Assembly: GCF_000706625.1 (NCBI RefSeq)
Contig: NZ_KL407334.1
Coordinates: forward strand, 790,389 to 854,388
Length of the DNA: 64,000 nt
Direction: 5' to 3'
DNA from: Bartonella koehlerae C-29
GTDB taxonomy: Bacteria > Pseudomonadota > Alphaproteobacteria > Rhizobiales > Rhizobiaceae
Within the stretch, counting starts at the first letter, position 1. The number at the start of each line of letters is the position of its first letter. A model generated the notes under the pieces. The model searched no databases, had not been told where the DNA came from, and worked only from the letters and a program-made list of their open reading frames with translations. The position numbers were made by a program, and so were the translations under genes. Below, in pieces: positions 49,211 to 58,554 of this stretch.

Positions 49211-51436
49211 ATGATGCGTCAGTGTGAGCTTGTTGGGCGTGTTCAACGTTACAAGTCTGACGTGGATGAAGCTCTTTTAAATAGAGCCTACGATTATGCA
49301 ATGCGAAAGCATGGTCATCAGAAGCGTGCTTCGGGGGATCTTTATTTTTCTCATCCTTTAGAAGTTGCTGCTATTTTGACAGATATGCGATTGGATGAAG
49401 CAACAATTGCCGTTGCTCTTTTGCATGATACAATTGAAGATACAAGTGCTACACGGGCTGAAATTGATCAGCTTTTCGGGTCTGAAATTGGTAAGTTAGT
49501 TGAGGGGCTTACAAAGCTTAATAAGCTTGATCTTGTATCAAAAAAGGCAGTACAGGCAGAGAACCTGCGTAAACTTCTTATAGCTATTTCTGATGATGTT
49601 CGTGTTCTTTTAGTTAAACTTGCTGATCGTCTTCATAACATGCGCACCCTTGGTGTTATGCGTGATGATAAACGTCGACGCATTGCTGAGGAGACAATGG
49701 ATATTTATGCGCCACTTGCGGGACGTATGGGTATGCAGGATATGCGCGAGGAGTTAGAAGATCTCTCTTTCTTTTATTTAAATCCAGAAGGTTATCGTAC
49801 GATTACCAATAGACTTTCTGAATTATCAAAGCGCAATCGCGATTTGCTTTCTAGGATTGAAAATGAACTAACAAAACTTTTTTTCGAGAATGGCATTAAA
49901 GCAGATGTTAAAAGCCGTCAGAAAAAATCTTATTCCGTCTTTCGCAAAATGGAAAGTAAGGCATTATCTTTTGAACAATTATCCGATATTTTTGGATTTC
50001 GGGTTATTGTTGAAACAGTGAATGATTGTTATCGTGCTCTTGGTGTTATTCATACTACCTGGCCAATGGTACCTGGTCGTTTTAAAGATTATATTTCTAT
50101 TCCAAAACAGAATGATTATCGTTCCATTCATACAACGATTGTAGGGCCTTCGAGACAACGGGTTGAACTACAGATTAGAACTGCTGCTATGGATGAAATT
50201 GCTGAATATGGTGTTGCCGCACATTCCATTTATAAAGACCACGGTTCCAATTATACAACTTCGAAGTTATCAAATGAGACCAATGCTTATGCATGGTTAC
50301 GCCAAACGATTCAATCTTTATCAGATGGAGATAATCCGGAAGAGTTTTTAGAACATACAAAGCTTGAGCTTTTTCAAGATCAAGTTTTTTGTTTTACTCC
50401 AAAAGGCCGGTTAATTGCCTTTCCAAAAGGTGCTACTCCTATTGATTTTGCTTATGCAGTTCATACGGACATTGGTGATTCTTGTGTAGGGGTAAAAATC
50501 AATGGTCGTATTATGCCTTTGATGACAAAATTAAAAAATGGTGACGAAGTTGATATTATACGTTCACAAGCTCAAATTCCGCCAGCGGCGTGGGAATTTC
50601 TTGTTGTAACAGGTAAGGCACGTTCAGCCATTCGTCGAGCAACACGCACAGCAGTACGCAAGCAATATTCAGGTTTGGGATTTCGTATACTTGAGCGTTC
50701 GTTTGAATATATGGGAAAACAATTTTCAAAAGATGTTCTTAAGCAAGTTTTACCACGTTTAGCACGTAAAGATGTGGAAGATGTATTAGCTGCTGTTGGG
50801 CGTGGTGAATTGCCTTCCGCTGATGTGATTAAAGCAGTTGATCCTGATTATCAAGATTACCGTGTGGTCCAAAAGTCCTCTTTTAAGCCTGGGGAAGAAG
50901 GCTGGTTTAACATTGAAAATGCTCAAGGTATGATTTTTAAAGTTCCAGAAAATGAAAAGGATTCAACTACAGAGAAGCATCAATCCAAAGCATTACCTAT
51001 TCGAGGAACCCGTGGAGATATTCCTGTACGCTTCTCTCCTGAGGGGGCCGTGCCGGGAGATCGGATTGTTGGTATTATGCAACCGGGGGCAGGGATCGTT
51101 ATTTATCCGATACAGTCTTCGGCTTTGATGGCGTATGATGATCAACCTGAACGATGGATTGATGTCCGTTGGGATATTGATGCCCAAATGAGTGAACGTT
51201 TTCCAGCTCGAATTGATATTTTGGCTGTTAATAGTCCTGGCTCTTTGGCTGAAATTACGCAAGTGATTTCTGCTAATGACGCTAATATCCAAAATTTATC
51301 TTTTATCCGCACAGCACCAGATTTCACAGAAATTATGATTGATCTGGAAGTTTGGGATTTAAAACATTTGAATCGTATTTTTTCTCAGTTAAAAGAGGCT
51401 GGTTCGGTTAGTACAGTCCGACGAGTTCATGGATGA
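49211..51436 (+). CDS. rsh: Rsh (RelA/SpoT) ppGpp synthetase/hydrolase
   Basis: A 741-residue bifunctional stringent-response enzyme. The HD hydrolase domain has 'YFSHPLEVAAILTDMRLDEA' and 'ALLHDTIEDTSATRAEI'. The synthetase domain has 'SDIFGFRVIVETVNDCYRAL' and 'YRSIHTTIVGPSRQRVELQI'. A TGS domain (about 390-450) is followed by a C-terminal ACT domain (about 665-741). The usual single Rsh of Rhizobiales has this length. In Brucella and Bartonella it matters for adaptation to the host. ATG 49211 or 49214; the stop overlaps a possible pyrE start. Confidence 0.95.
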   Translation: MMRQCELVGRVQRYKSDVDEALLNRAYDYAMRKHGHQKRASGDLYFSHPLEVAAILTDMRLDEATIAVALLHDTIEDTSATRAEIDQLFGSEIGKLVEGLTKLNKLDLVSKKAVQAENLRKLLIAISDDVRVLLVKLADRLHNMRTLGVMRDDKRRRIAEETMDIYAPLAGRMGMQDMREELEDLSFFYLNPEGYRTITNRLSELSKRNRDLLSRIENELTKLFFENGIKADVKSRQKKSYSVFRKMESKALSFEQLSDIFGFRVIVETVNDCYRALGVIHTTWPMVPGRFKDYISIPKQNDYRSIHTTIVGPSRQRVELQIRTAAMDEIAEYGVAAHSIYKDHGSNYTTSKLSNETNAYAWLRQTIQSLSDGDNPEEFLEHTKLELFQDQVFCFTPKGRLIAFPKGATPIDFAYAVHTDIGDSCVGVKINGRIMPLMTKLKNGDEVDIIRSQAQIPPAAWEFLVVTGKARSAIRRATRTAVRKQYSGLGFRILERSFEYMGKQFSKDVLKQVLPRLARKDVEDVLAAVGRGELPSADVIKAVDPDYQDYRVVQKSSFKPGEEGWFNIENAQGMIFKVPENEKDSTTEKHQSKALPIRGTRGDIPVRFSPEGAVPGDRIVGIMQPGAGIVIYPIQSSALMAYDDQPERWIDVRWDIDAQMSERFPARIDILAVNSPGSLAEITQVISANDANIQNLSFIRTAPDFTEIMIDLEVWDLKHLNRIFSQLKEAGSVSTVRRVHG

Positions 51437-51453
51437 AAAAGGAAAATTCTGCG

Positions 51454-52032
51454 ATGAATACACAAGGTGTGATTGATATTTTTAAACAAGCAGATGCTAT
51501 TTTAGAAGGGCATTTTATTTTAACATCAGGCCGTCATAGTGCTATTTATATGCAGAAGGCGAAAGTATTCATGCATGCTGACTTAACAGAGAAGTTATGT
51601 CGTGGATTGGCTGAAAGAATTAAAAAATCTGTCGAGGGAAAAATTGATTATGTGGTTGGTCCTGCAATTGGTGGTCTTATTCCTTCGTACGAAACTTCGC
51701 GTCATCTTGGTATTCCCTCTCTTTGGGTAGAGCGTGTAAATGGCATATTTGAACTGCGTCGTTTTGAAATCAAGAAAGGTGCACGGGTTGTTATCGTTGA
51801 AGATATTGTAACAACAGGTCTTTCTATTCGTGAAACTGTTGAGGCTCTGCTTACAGCAGGAGCAGATGTGTTGGCGAGCGCATGTATTCTTGATCGTTCT
51901 GGCGGTAAAGTTGATGTCGGAGTTCCGTTGATTTCACTTGCTGAATACGAGATAGCATCTTATGCTAGTGATGCAATTCCTGCTGAACTTGCGAAACTTC
52001 CAGCGATTAAGCCAGGAAGTCGAAATATTTAA
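51454..52032 (+). CDS. pyrE: PyrE orotate phosphoribosyltransferase
   Basis: A 192-residue enzyme that makes OMP from orotate and PRPP. Blocks are 'ILEGHFILTSGRHSAIYMQK', 'DYVVGPAIGGLIPSYETSRH' and the PRPP loop 'VVIVEDIVTTGLSIRETVEA'. I prefer ATG 51454 (MNTQGVIDIFKQADAI), which has AAGGA about 10 bases upstream. An in-frame ATG at 51433 overlaps the rsh stop as ATGA and would add seven residues. A dihydroorotase of the same pathway lies at 61.6 kb. Confidence 0.94.
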   Translation: MNTQGVIDIFKQADAILEGHFILTSGRHSAIYMQKAKVFMHADLTEKLCRGLAERIKKSVEGKIDYVVGPAIGGLIPSYETSRHLGIPSLWVERVNGIFELRRFEIKKGARVVIVEDIVTTGLSIRETVEALLTAGADVLASACILDRSGGKVDVGVPLISLAEYEIASYASDAIPAELAKLPAIKPGSRNI

Positions 52033-52126
52033 TTGTTTTTCTATTTTTTTTTATGCAAAAGCTTGGAAAAATTAATTTGAATCATATGGATTATTTTATT
52101 GTCACAAAATATATATTGAGAATCAT

Positions 52127-52729
52127 ATGCTCTTTCGCCGTCGAGAACCAATAGATTTTGTAAAGCGTATTCGACTTTGGTTATGGCCACGTCGTTCATT
52201 TTCTCGCTTATTTTTTTATATACATAAACGCATTTTGCGTATATCAGCAACGCCACATAAAGTTGCCTTGGGATTTGCTATCGGCATTTTTTTAGCGTGC
52301 TCGCCTCTCTTTGGTATGCATATTGTTTTGGCAATATTTTTTTCTTGGATTTTGCGTGCAAATTTTGCAGCAGCGATTATTGGTACAATTTTTTCTAATC
52401 CACTTACATTTTTGCTGATTGTTGTGGCTGATTATAAGGTAGGCTCTTTTTGTTTATCGCTTTTTAGCAATGTGAGTGAGATTTCTCTTTCTCAAATTCA
52501 CACTCTGTTTGATGGTTTGACGCTTTCAAATACATCTCTTCTTTTCAAGGGTGCATGGCAAACAATCATGAGGCCGATGATTTTAGGTGGTACACTTTTA
52601 GGTTTTATTTTCGGTAGTTTATCTTATATAGGCACTTACAGAGCAATCACTCGCTTTCAACAAAAGCGATATCAAAAGATTATCAAAAAAAGCGTTTGTA
52701 GCAAAAAAAAATCGGATGATATCTTATGA
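52127..52729 (+). CDS. DUF2062 membrane protein
   Basis: A 200-residue inner membrane protein with a basic N-terminus and about three membrane segments (about 48-70, 75-110, 160-180). 'ISATPHKVALGFAIGIFLAC', 'PLFGMHIVLAIFFSWILRAN' and 'GTIFSNPLTF' are the DUF2062 core. Biochemical function is unknown. It precedes acpS in Rhizobiales and overlaps it here by ATGA. The start is ATG 52127, MLFRRREPIDFVKRIRL, a common form in the family. Confidence 0.9.
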   Translation: MLFRRREPIDFVKRIRLWLWPRRSFSRLFFYIHKRILRISATPHKVALGFAIGIFLACSPLFGMHIVLAIFFSWILRANFAAAIIGTIFSNPLTFLLIVVADYKVGSFCLSLFSNVSEISLSQIHTLFDGLTLSNTSLLFKGAWQTIMRPMILGGTLLGFIFGSLSYIGTYRAITRFQQKRYQKIIKKSVCSKKKSDDIL

Positions 52730-53127
52730 TTGTTGGTCTTGGAAGTGATCTGATTGATGTAAGACGCATTGAGAAAATGTTGGTTCGCTATGGTGATCGT
52801 TTTATTCAACGTATTTTTACGGATATTGAGCAGAACAAATCTGAAAGTCTCCAAGAAAAATCTTCTTCTTATGCCAAAAGATTTGCTGCCAAAGAAGCCT
52901 GTGCTAAAGCTTTAGGTACAGGAATCGCTTGCGGTGTAAATTGGAAAGATATGGGGGTGGTCAATTTACCGTCTGGGAAACCAATTATGAAATTAACAAA
53001 TCGTGCGCAAATGCAACTCCAAAAGTTATTGCCTTTTCATCATGATGCTGTCATTCATCTTAGCATGACAGATGATTTTCCTTGGGCGCAGGCATTTATT
53101 ATTATCGAAGCACTTCCACGTGGATAG
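52726..53127 (+). CDS. acpS: AcpS holo-ACP synthase
   Basis: A 133-residue phosphopantetheinyl transferase that activates acyl carrier protein with the 4'-phosphopantetheine of CoA. Metal-binding D8 is in 'MIVGLGSDLIDVRRIEKML'; 'YAKRFAAKEACAKALGTGI' is the second motif; the C-terminus has 'VIHLSMTDDFPWAQAFIIIE'. It overlaps the DUF2062 gene (ATGA). It uses the product of the pan pathway encoded near 57 kb. Confidence 0.95.
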   Translation: MIVGLGSDLIDVRRIEKMLVRYGDRFIQRIFTDIEQNKSESLQEKSSSYAKRFAAKEACAKALGTGIACGVNWKDMGVVNLPSGKPIMKLTNRAQMQLQKLLPFHHDAVIHLSMTDDFPWAQAFIIIEALPRG

Positions 53128-53204
53128 GTTTCGTGGGAGATTGTACTTTTGCTATTTGAAACATTATGATAAAAAAAGTTATATCTGTGATGGGAAGGCA
53201 GTTG

Positions 53205-54020
53205 ATGATGATCCAGAAAGAGAAAATGTATAAAAATAAAGAAAAGAACGGAATTCTTGAATTTGTTTTCGTTTTGATACAGGCGTTGTTGTTAGCAGCG
53301 CTTATTCGGACACTTTTTTTTCAGCCTTTCAGTATTCCTTCCGGTTCCATGCGTCCTACTTTGCTAGTGGGAGATTATCTGTTTGTTTCTAAGTATGCAT
53401 ATGGGTATTCTCGTTTTTCTATGCCTTTTTCTCCTCCTCTTTTTTCGGGACGTATTTGGGCATCTCAACCTCAGCGTGGAGATGTTGTTGTCTTTCGTTT
53501 ACCGAGTGATCCGGATATTGATTATATCAAACGTGTTGTTGGACTACCGGGTGATCGTATACAAGTTCGTCAAAGTGTCCTTTATATTAATGATGAGCCC
53601 GTTTTACGTCACTTTATGGGCAAGATTGAAAATGCTGATATAACAGAGGTTAATTATCCTGTTGATGTTTATCGTGAGATAATGCCTAATGGTGTTAGTT
53701 ACGATACGCTTGATTTAGCTTTTATTCCGCAAGTTGATGACACAAAGGTTTTTGAAGTTCCGTCGGGGCATTATTTTATGATGGGTGATAACCGTGACAA
53801 TTCAGACGATAGTCGTTTAGACGTAGGATATGTTCCAGAAGAAAATCTTATTGGACGAGCAAGTGTGATTTTTTTCTCTATTAGTAATGGTTCAAGTGCT
53901 TGGCAGATTTGGCGTTGGCCATTTGATGTGCGTTGGAATCGTTTGTTTTCTTTTGTTAATACTGTTCATGATTTGCCGATTATCAAGCAAGGAATCAATA
54001 ATGAAGTTTCCAATGATTGA
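53205..54020 (+). CDS. lepB: LepB signal peptidase I
   Basis: A membrane serine-lysine protease that removes signal peptides. One membrane segment ('LEFVFVLIQALLLAALIRTL') is followed by the catalytic Ser in 'SIPSGSMRPTL' and the catalytic Lys in 'DYIKRVVGLPGDRI', then 'MMGDNRDNSDDSR'. I chose ATG 53205, six bases after GGAAGG, giving 271 residues; the frame is open from ATG 53166 (284 residues). Its end overlaps the rnc start by 20 bp. Confidence 0.94.
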   Translation: MMIQKEKMYKNKEKNGILEFVFVLIQALLLAALIRTLFFQPFSIPSGSMRPTLLVGDYLFVSKYAYGYSRFSMPFSPPLFSGRIWASQPQRGDVVVFRLPSDPDIDYIKRVVGLPGDRIQVRQSVLYINDEPVLRHFMGKIENADITEVNYPVDVYREIMPNGVSYDTLDLAFIPQVDDTKVFEVPSGHYFMMGDNRDNSDDSRLDVGYVPEENLIGRASVIFFSISNGSSAWQIWRWPFDVRWNRLFSFVNTVHDLPIIKQGINNEVSND

Positions 54021-54708
54021 TCAGCTTGAAAAGCTGACGGGGCATTGCTTTAAAGATAAAGAGAAATTAAGAAAAGCGTTAACACATTCAAGTGTACAAG
54101 ATTCAGAACAGGGAAATTATGAAAGACTGGAGTTTCTAGGTGATCGGGTTCTTGGACTTTTGGTTGCGGAAATGCTGTATCAATTGTTTCCACAGGCAAG
54201 CGAAGGTGAATTATCAGTACGTTTAAATGGTTTGGTGAATGCGCAGACATGTGCTGATATTGCACTAGAAATGGGATTGCCTGGTATGATCCATGTTGGT
54301 TTTGAAATGAAAAGCTTAAAAGGTCGTCGGCTGACAAATATGTATGCTGATGTGATTGAAGCTTTGATTGCTGTAATATACCTTGATGGGGGATTGGAGA
54401 ATGTTCGGCCTTTTATTCAAAGATATTGGCAAAGTCGGGCAAAGCAGATGGATGCTGGTCGGCGTGATGCTAAGACACAGTTACAGGAATGGGCGCATGT
54501 ACAAGGTGGTCTACAACCACATTATCGGGTCGTAAAACGTTCTGGTCCAGATCATGATCCTGTTTTTATGGTAGAGGTAAGCATTTCTGGTTTTGTGTCA
54601 GAGATTGGGAAAGGAAATTCTAAGCGATGTGCTGAAAGAATGGCAGCTGAAAAAATTTTACGACGAGAGGGTGTATGGGAAACAATGGAAAAAAATGAGC
54701 ATGAATGA
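54001..54708 (+). CDS. rnc: ribonuclease III
   Basis: A 235-residue double-strand-specific endoribonuclease. The catalytic signature is 'ERLEFLGDRVLGLLVAEMLY', with a further acidic site in 'YADVIEALIAVIYLDGG'. A C-terminal dsRNA-binding domain follows (about 160-228; 'DAKTQLQEWAHVQGG'). ATG 54001 (MKFPMIDQLEKLTGHCFKDK) is the family start and lies inside the lepB end; ATG 54013 is possible. Its stop overlaps the era start. The lepB-rnc-era order is conserved in many bacteria. Confidence 0.95.
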   Translation: MKFPMIDQLEKLTGHCFKDKEKLRKALTHSSVQDSEQGNYERLEFLGDRVLGLLVAEMLYQLFPQASEGELSVRLNGLVNAQTCADIALEMGLPGMIHVGFEMKSLKGRRLTNMYADVIEALIAVIYLDGGLENVRPFIQRYWQSRAKQMDAGRRDAKTQLQEWAHVQGGLQPHYRVVKRSGPDHDPVFMVEVSISGFVSEIGKGNSKRCAERMAAEKILRREGVWETMEKNEHE

Positions 54709-55606
54709 CGTTACTAAAACGCGTTCTGGTTTTGTTGTACTCATTGGGATGCCTAATGCTGGGAAGTCAACATTGGTGAATCAGTTAGTTGGAATGAAGG
54801 TTTCAATTGTAACGCATAAGGTGCAAACGACGCGAACTTTAATCCGGGGTATTGTCATTCACGATGATGCGCAAATTGTATTGATTGATACACCAGGTGT
54901 TTTTTCTCCTCATAAGCGGTTAGAGCGTGTGATGGTGTCTGCTGCTTGGGGAGGAGTTAAGAATGCTGATCTCCTGTTAGTTCTGATTGATGCTCAGAAT
55001 GGTCTTTCGGATGAAGTTTGTAAGATGTTAGATATTGTAGAGAGTATTAAAAAGGATAAAATTCTTGTTCTGAATAAGATTGATACAGTTGCTAAGTCAT
55101 CCCTTTTAGCGTTAACCGCTGAAATTAATGAGCATGTAAAGTTTTTGCAGACATTTATGATTTCAGCTCTCAATGGCTCTGGTTGCGAGGATTTGCTTCA
55201 TACTCTAAGCACAATGATGCAGGAAGGACCATGGTATTATCCAGAAGATCAAATTTCTGATATGCCTATGCGTCAGCTTGCTGCTGAAATTACCCGTGAA
55301 AAACTTTTTCTTCGTCTTCACGATGAACTTCCGTATTCTTCAACAGTTGAAACAGAGAACTGGGAAGAGTGTCGAGACGGTTCAGTTAAAATTAATCAAG
55401 TCATCTACGTTGAGCGTGATAGTCAAAAAAAAATTGTTTTAGGAGCAAAAGGCAATACAGTTAAAGCAATTGGTCAGGCTGCACGTAAAGAATTGATGGA
55501 TATCATGGGTCAAAAGGTTCACCTTTTTCTCTTTGTGAAAGTGCGTGATAATTGGGATACCGATCCGGAACGTTATCTCGAAATGGGACTAGATTTTTTT
55601 AAATAA
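54701..55606 (+). CDS. era: Era GTPase
   Basis: A 301-residue GTPase for 16S rRNA maturation and 30S assembly. G1 'GMPNAGKSTLVNQLVG', G3 'IDTPGVFSPHKRLERVM', G4 'VLNKID', then a C-terminal KH domain ('QKKIVLGAKGNTVKAIGQAA'). ATG 54701 (MNDVTKTRSG) is preferred, and ATG 54695 is two codons earlier; both overlap the rnc end. recO follows after one base. Confidence 0.95.
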   Translation: MNDVTKTRSGFVVLIGMPNAGKSTLVNQLVGMKVSIVTHKVQTTRTLIRGIVIHDDAQIVLIDTPGVFSPHKRLERVMVSAAWGGVKNADLLLVLIDAQNGLSDEVCKMLDIVESIKKDKILVLNKIDTVAKSSLLALTAEINEHVKFLQTFMISALNGSGCEDLLHTLSTMMQEGPWYYPEDQISDMPMRQLAAEITREKLFLRLHDELPYSSTVETENWEECRDGSVKINQVIYVERDSQKKIVLGAKGNTVKAIGQAARKELMDIMGQKVHLFLFVKVRDNWDTDPERYLEMGLDFFK

Positions 55607-55607
55607 A

Positions 55608-56354
55608 ATGAAATGGAAAGAACAAGCCATTATTCTCGGTACACGCCAATATGGTGAAACAAGCGTTATTCTTGAAGTGATGACGCGTCAGCATGGACGT
55701 TATATGGGAATAGTAAAAGGAGGACGTTCGCGTCGTATGGCGGCTTTTCTTCAGCCTGGGAATTTTGTAGAGGTTGAATGGTGGGCACGTTTAGACGAAC
55801 ATTTAGGACTTTTTCGATTTGAAGCACTTGATTTACATGCCGCGCGATTAATTCTTTTACCAGAAGCACTTTATGCTTTGCAGTTAATCGCTTTCCATTT
55901 GCGTCTTCTTCCTGAGCGTGATCCGCATCCTATTTTATATGATATTTTACATCTTTTTATGCAGAATTTTGATGAGTCGTTTATAAACGCTGAATTGCTT
56001 GTACGTTTTGAAATGCGATTTCTTGAAGAACTTGGCTTCGGCCTTGATTTATCTCGTTGTGCTGCAACAGGCCACTTAGAAAAACTATGTTATGTATCGC
56101 CGAAATCAGGACGTGCTGTATGCGAGGAAGCAGGGCACCCTTGGAGGGAAAAGCTCTTAAATTTGCCCCAGTTTCTTGTGCAAAGAACTGTTCGTCCCGT
56201 TGATTTTAGTGACATAAAAAATGGATTTGTTCTAACAGGTTTCTTTTTAATGCGTCATGTCTGGGAACCACGAAGTATAAAACAGCCATCGGTGCGTATA
56301 AGTTTGATTCAATTATTTGAACGGCGATTCCGTATGCAAGCGTTCGTTTGTTGA
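55608..56354 (+). CDS. recO: RecO recombination-repair protein
   Basis: A 248-residue protein that anneals ssDNA and helps load RecA with RecF/RecR. The N-terminal OB fold is MKWKEQAIILGTRQYGETSV; 'YMGIVKGGRSRRMAAFLQPG' follows; the helical C-terminal part has 'CAATGHLEKLCYVSPKSGRA'. It starts one base after era, hence co-transcribed. The last codons (RMQAFVC) are the left edge of a tandem duplication that extends towards panC. Confidence 0.94.
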   Translation: MKWKEQAIILGTRQYGETSVILEVMTRQHGRYMGIVKGGRSRRMAAFLQPGNFVEVEWWARLDEHLGLFRFEALDLHAARLILLPEALYALQLIAFHLRLLPERDPHPILYDILHLFMQNFDESFINAELLVRFEMRFLEELGFGLDLSRCAATGHLEKLCYVSPKSGRAVCEEAGHPWREKLLNLPQFLVQRTVRPVDFSDIKNGFVLTGFFLMRHVWEPRSIKQPSVRISLIQLFERRFRMQAFVC

Positions 56355-56501
56355 TCTGAAGACGATAAATAGAGTGTGAAAATATCAGTCTTAGAAACAA
56401 TTACCGAAGTATGTTGGTTTGTCGCAGAAGGAAGACGATTAGGATTTTCGACTAGTTCTGTCGAACTATATTGGTATTACATGTTTGTATGCGAGCATTA
56501 G
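56334..56501 (+). pseudogene. degenerate tandem copy of the recO-panC junction (panC 5' fragment)
   Basis: The segment from the recO end is repeated about 155 bp downstream. 'atgcaagcgttcgtttgttga' (56334-56354) matches the start of a second block at 56489 ('atgcgagcattagtttattga'). GTG 56376 opens a frame VKISVLETITEVCWFVAEGR followed by RLGF, which aligns with the PanC N-terminus MKMRILKTIPEVRQCITEER followed by RLGF, then degenerates and ends at TAG 56499-56501. So the first copy holds the true recO end plus a dead panC start, and the second holds a dead recO end plus the intact panC. Confidence 0.8.
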
Positions 56502-56529
56502 TTTATTGATTTGAAAAAATGAATAGAAA

Positions 56530-57390
56530 ATGAAGATGAGAATCTTAAAGACAATTCCTGAAGTACGCCAATGTATCACAGAAGAACGACGTTTAGGATT
56601 TGCGATTGGTTTTGTTCCAACTATGGGAGCATTGCATAATGGTCATCTCGCATTAGTACGGCGAGCAAAAGCAATGTGTGATCGAGTATTGGTTTCTATT
56701 TTTGTTAATCCGAAGCAATTTGGTCCCGATGAGGATTTTGATAAATATCCAAGAGATTTGAAAGGCGATTGTGCTTTGTTAGAAGAAGCCGGTGTTGAAT
56801 ATGTTTTTACACCTTCTGTAGAAGAAATGTGGCCACCGGGAAATGAAACAATTGTGAATGTAGAGAAATTGTCACGTGTGTTGATAGGGAAATTACGTCC
56901 AGGACATTTTTGTGGTGTAGCCAGCGTTGTTGCAAAGCTTTTTAACATTGTTCAGCCGGATAAAGCCTTTTTTGGGGAAAAGGATTTTCAACAGATTTTG
57001 ATTGTTCGTCGTATGGTTGAAGATTTAGCTTTTCCTATTGAAATTGTGGGAGTGCCTATTTTACGTGAAGCAGATGGTGTAGCGAGTTCTTCCCGTAATC
57101 AGTTTTTAACATTAGAAGATCGAAAAGCAGCAAAAATTATTCCTGAAAGCGGTAAAGCTGCTGAAAATCTCTATCGCCAAGGGGAACGGTCGGTTGATAA
57201 ATTATGTAAAATTGTTCGGGATATTTTACAGCAAGAATCGCGCGCGATTATTGAATCAATAGATTTACGGGATATGGAAACTTTATCTGTGGTTAAAGGT
57301 AAATTAAACAAATCGGCAGTGTTATTATTAACTGTCCGTTTTGGTGAAATTAGGCTTATTGATCAATATATATTGCAAGAAAAGGGCTGA
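56530..57390 (+). CDS. panC: PanC pantothenate synthetase
   Basis: A 286-residue ligase that joins pantoate and beta-alanine using ATP. The ATP motif is 'FVPTMGALHNGHLALVRRAK'; 'SIFVNPKQFGPDEDFDKYPR', 'LRPGHFCGVASVVAKLFNIV', 'FFGEKDFQQILIVRRMV' and 'GVASSSRNQFL' are further family blocks. ATG 56530 or 56536. panB begins 3 bp after the stop. A broken copy of its first codons lies just upstream. Confidence 0.95.
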   Translation: MKMRILKTIPEVRQCITEERRLGFAIGFVPTMGALHNGHLALVRRAKAMCDRVLVSIFVNPKQFGPDEDFDKYPRDLKGDCALLEEAGVEYVFTPSVEEMWPPGNETIVNVEKLSRVLIGKLRPGHFCGVASVVAKLFNIVQPDKAFFGEKDFQQILIVRRMVEDLAFPIEIVGVPILREADGVASSSRNQFLTLEDRKAAKIIPESGKAAENLYRQGERSVDKLCKIVRDILQQESRAIIESIDLRDMETLSVVKGKLNKSAVLLLTVRFGEIRLIDQYILQEKG

Positions 57391-57393
57391 AAA

Positions 57394-58221
57394 ATGACTA
57401 TTCATAAGGCTGTAAAACGTATTACTGCTTCTGAAATACGATCAAGAAAAGGACAAAAACCGATTGTTTCTCTAACTGCTTATCAGGCTTATAGTGCGCG
57501 GATTGCTGATCCTTACTGTGATTTGCTATTAGTTGGTGATAGCGTTGGTATGGTTGTGCATGGGTTTGAGACAACGCTGCCAGTGAGTTTAGATATGATG
57601 ATTTTGCATGGGCAGGCGGTTATGCGTGGATCTAAGAGAGCTCTTGTGGTTGTCGATATGCCTTTTGGATCTTATGAAGAAAGTCCAGAACAGGCTTTTT
57701 CCAATGCATCGCGTATTCTTGCAGAAACAGGGTGTAGTGCAGTTAAGCTTGAAGGTGGTGTTTATATAGCGGAAACAATTGATTTTTTGTGTAAGCGCGG
57801 TATTCCAGTTATGAGTCATGTTGGTCTCACACCACAGGCAGTGAATCGTTTTGGTGGTTTTAAGACGCAAGGACGCAATGAAAGTAATTGGCAACAGATT
57901 GAAGCTGACGCAGCAGCAATTGAAAAGGCAGGTGCCTTTGCTGTTGTTGTAGAAGGAGTTGTAGAACCATTAGCAGTAAAACTTACACAGATGCTTTCTA
58001 TCCCTACCATTGGCATTGGTGCATCTAGTCAGTGTGATGGGCAGATATTGGTGATGGAAGATATGTTAGGTTATGGTACATGGGTCCCTAAATTTGTACG
58101 CCGTTATGGTATTCTCGAACAGGAGATGAAGAAGGCGATTAAGAGTTATGCGGATGATGTTAAATCACGTGCTTTTCCAGGTGATGAAGAAATTTATAAG
58201 CTCAAACAAAAATCAGGTTAA
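57394..58221 (+). CDS. panB: PanB ketopantoate hydroxymethyltransferase
   Basis: A 275-residue TIM-barrel enzyme, first step of pantothenate synthesis. '[20 protein letters not shown]', '[20 protein letters not shown]', '[16 protein letters not shown]' and '[16 protein letters not shown]' are family blocks; the metal ligand Asp is in 'VGDSVG'. It forms an operon with panC. There is no panD in the window. Confidence 0.96.
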   Translation: MTIHKAVKRITASEIRSRKGQKPIVSLTAYQAYSARIADPYCDLLLVGDSVGMVVHGFETTLPVSLDMMILHGQAVMRGSKRALVVVDMPFGSYEESPEQAFSNASRILAETGCSAVKLEGGVYIAETIDFLCKRGIPVMSHVGLTPQAVNRFGGFKTQGRNESNWQQIEADAAAIEKAGAFAVVVEGVVEPLAVKLTQMLSIPTIGIGASSQCDGQILVMEDMLGYGTWVPKFVRRYGILEQEMKKAIKSYADDVKSRAFPGDEEIYKLKQKSG

Positions 58222-58554
58222 GACGAAGACTTTTTTAGAGAATGCTTGCTATGATAAGGTTAATATGAACGGATATTTTTTTTTGTGGGAATTTTTCTTT
58301 CTGCCTAGGCTTTGTTCAACTAAGTCAAGATGTGAGAGCAAAGGTTGATGGTAGTAACGTTCCATTTGTTTGTAAAGAACAAAGCGTTAGTAGAAAGAAT
58401 TATCAAATCAGCCAAGTATTGGTAATAGAGTTAGCGTTTATTGAAGATAAGTTTCTCAGATGCATATGATAACTGAAAAACGTTCTCATTATTTTATTGA
58501 AAGCGTTCATTTTATTTTTAAATAGCGAAAATTTTTCTTTTACTTTTCAGATAA
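58222..58554. other. left part of the second decayed island
   Basis: About 330 bp after panB. One plus-strand frame stays open from about 58307 to 58469 ('GFVQLSQDVRAKVDGSNVPF', later 'CKEQSVSRKNYQISQVLVIE') without a start or recognisable family. It may be a fossil of a small exported protein, since a hydrophobic stretch precedes it in another frame. No terminator for panCB is evident. Confidence 0.35.

Noticed and set aside
53887-54000. N-terminal extension of rnc into lepB
   Set aside because: It is an out-of-frame reading of lepB; MKFPMIDQLEK at 54001 is the RNase III start.
58148-58348. 66-codon plus-strand frame crossing the panB end
   Set aside because: Its first part is an out-of-frame reading of panB and the rest has no family resemblance.
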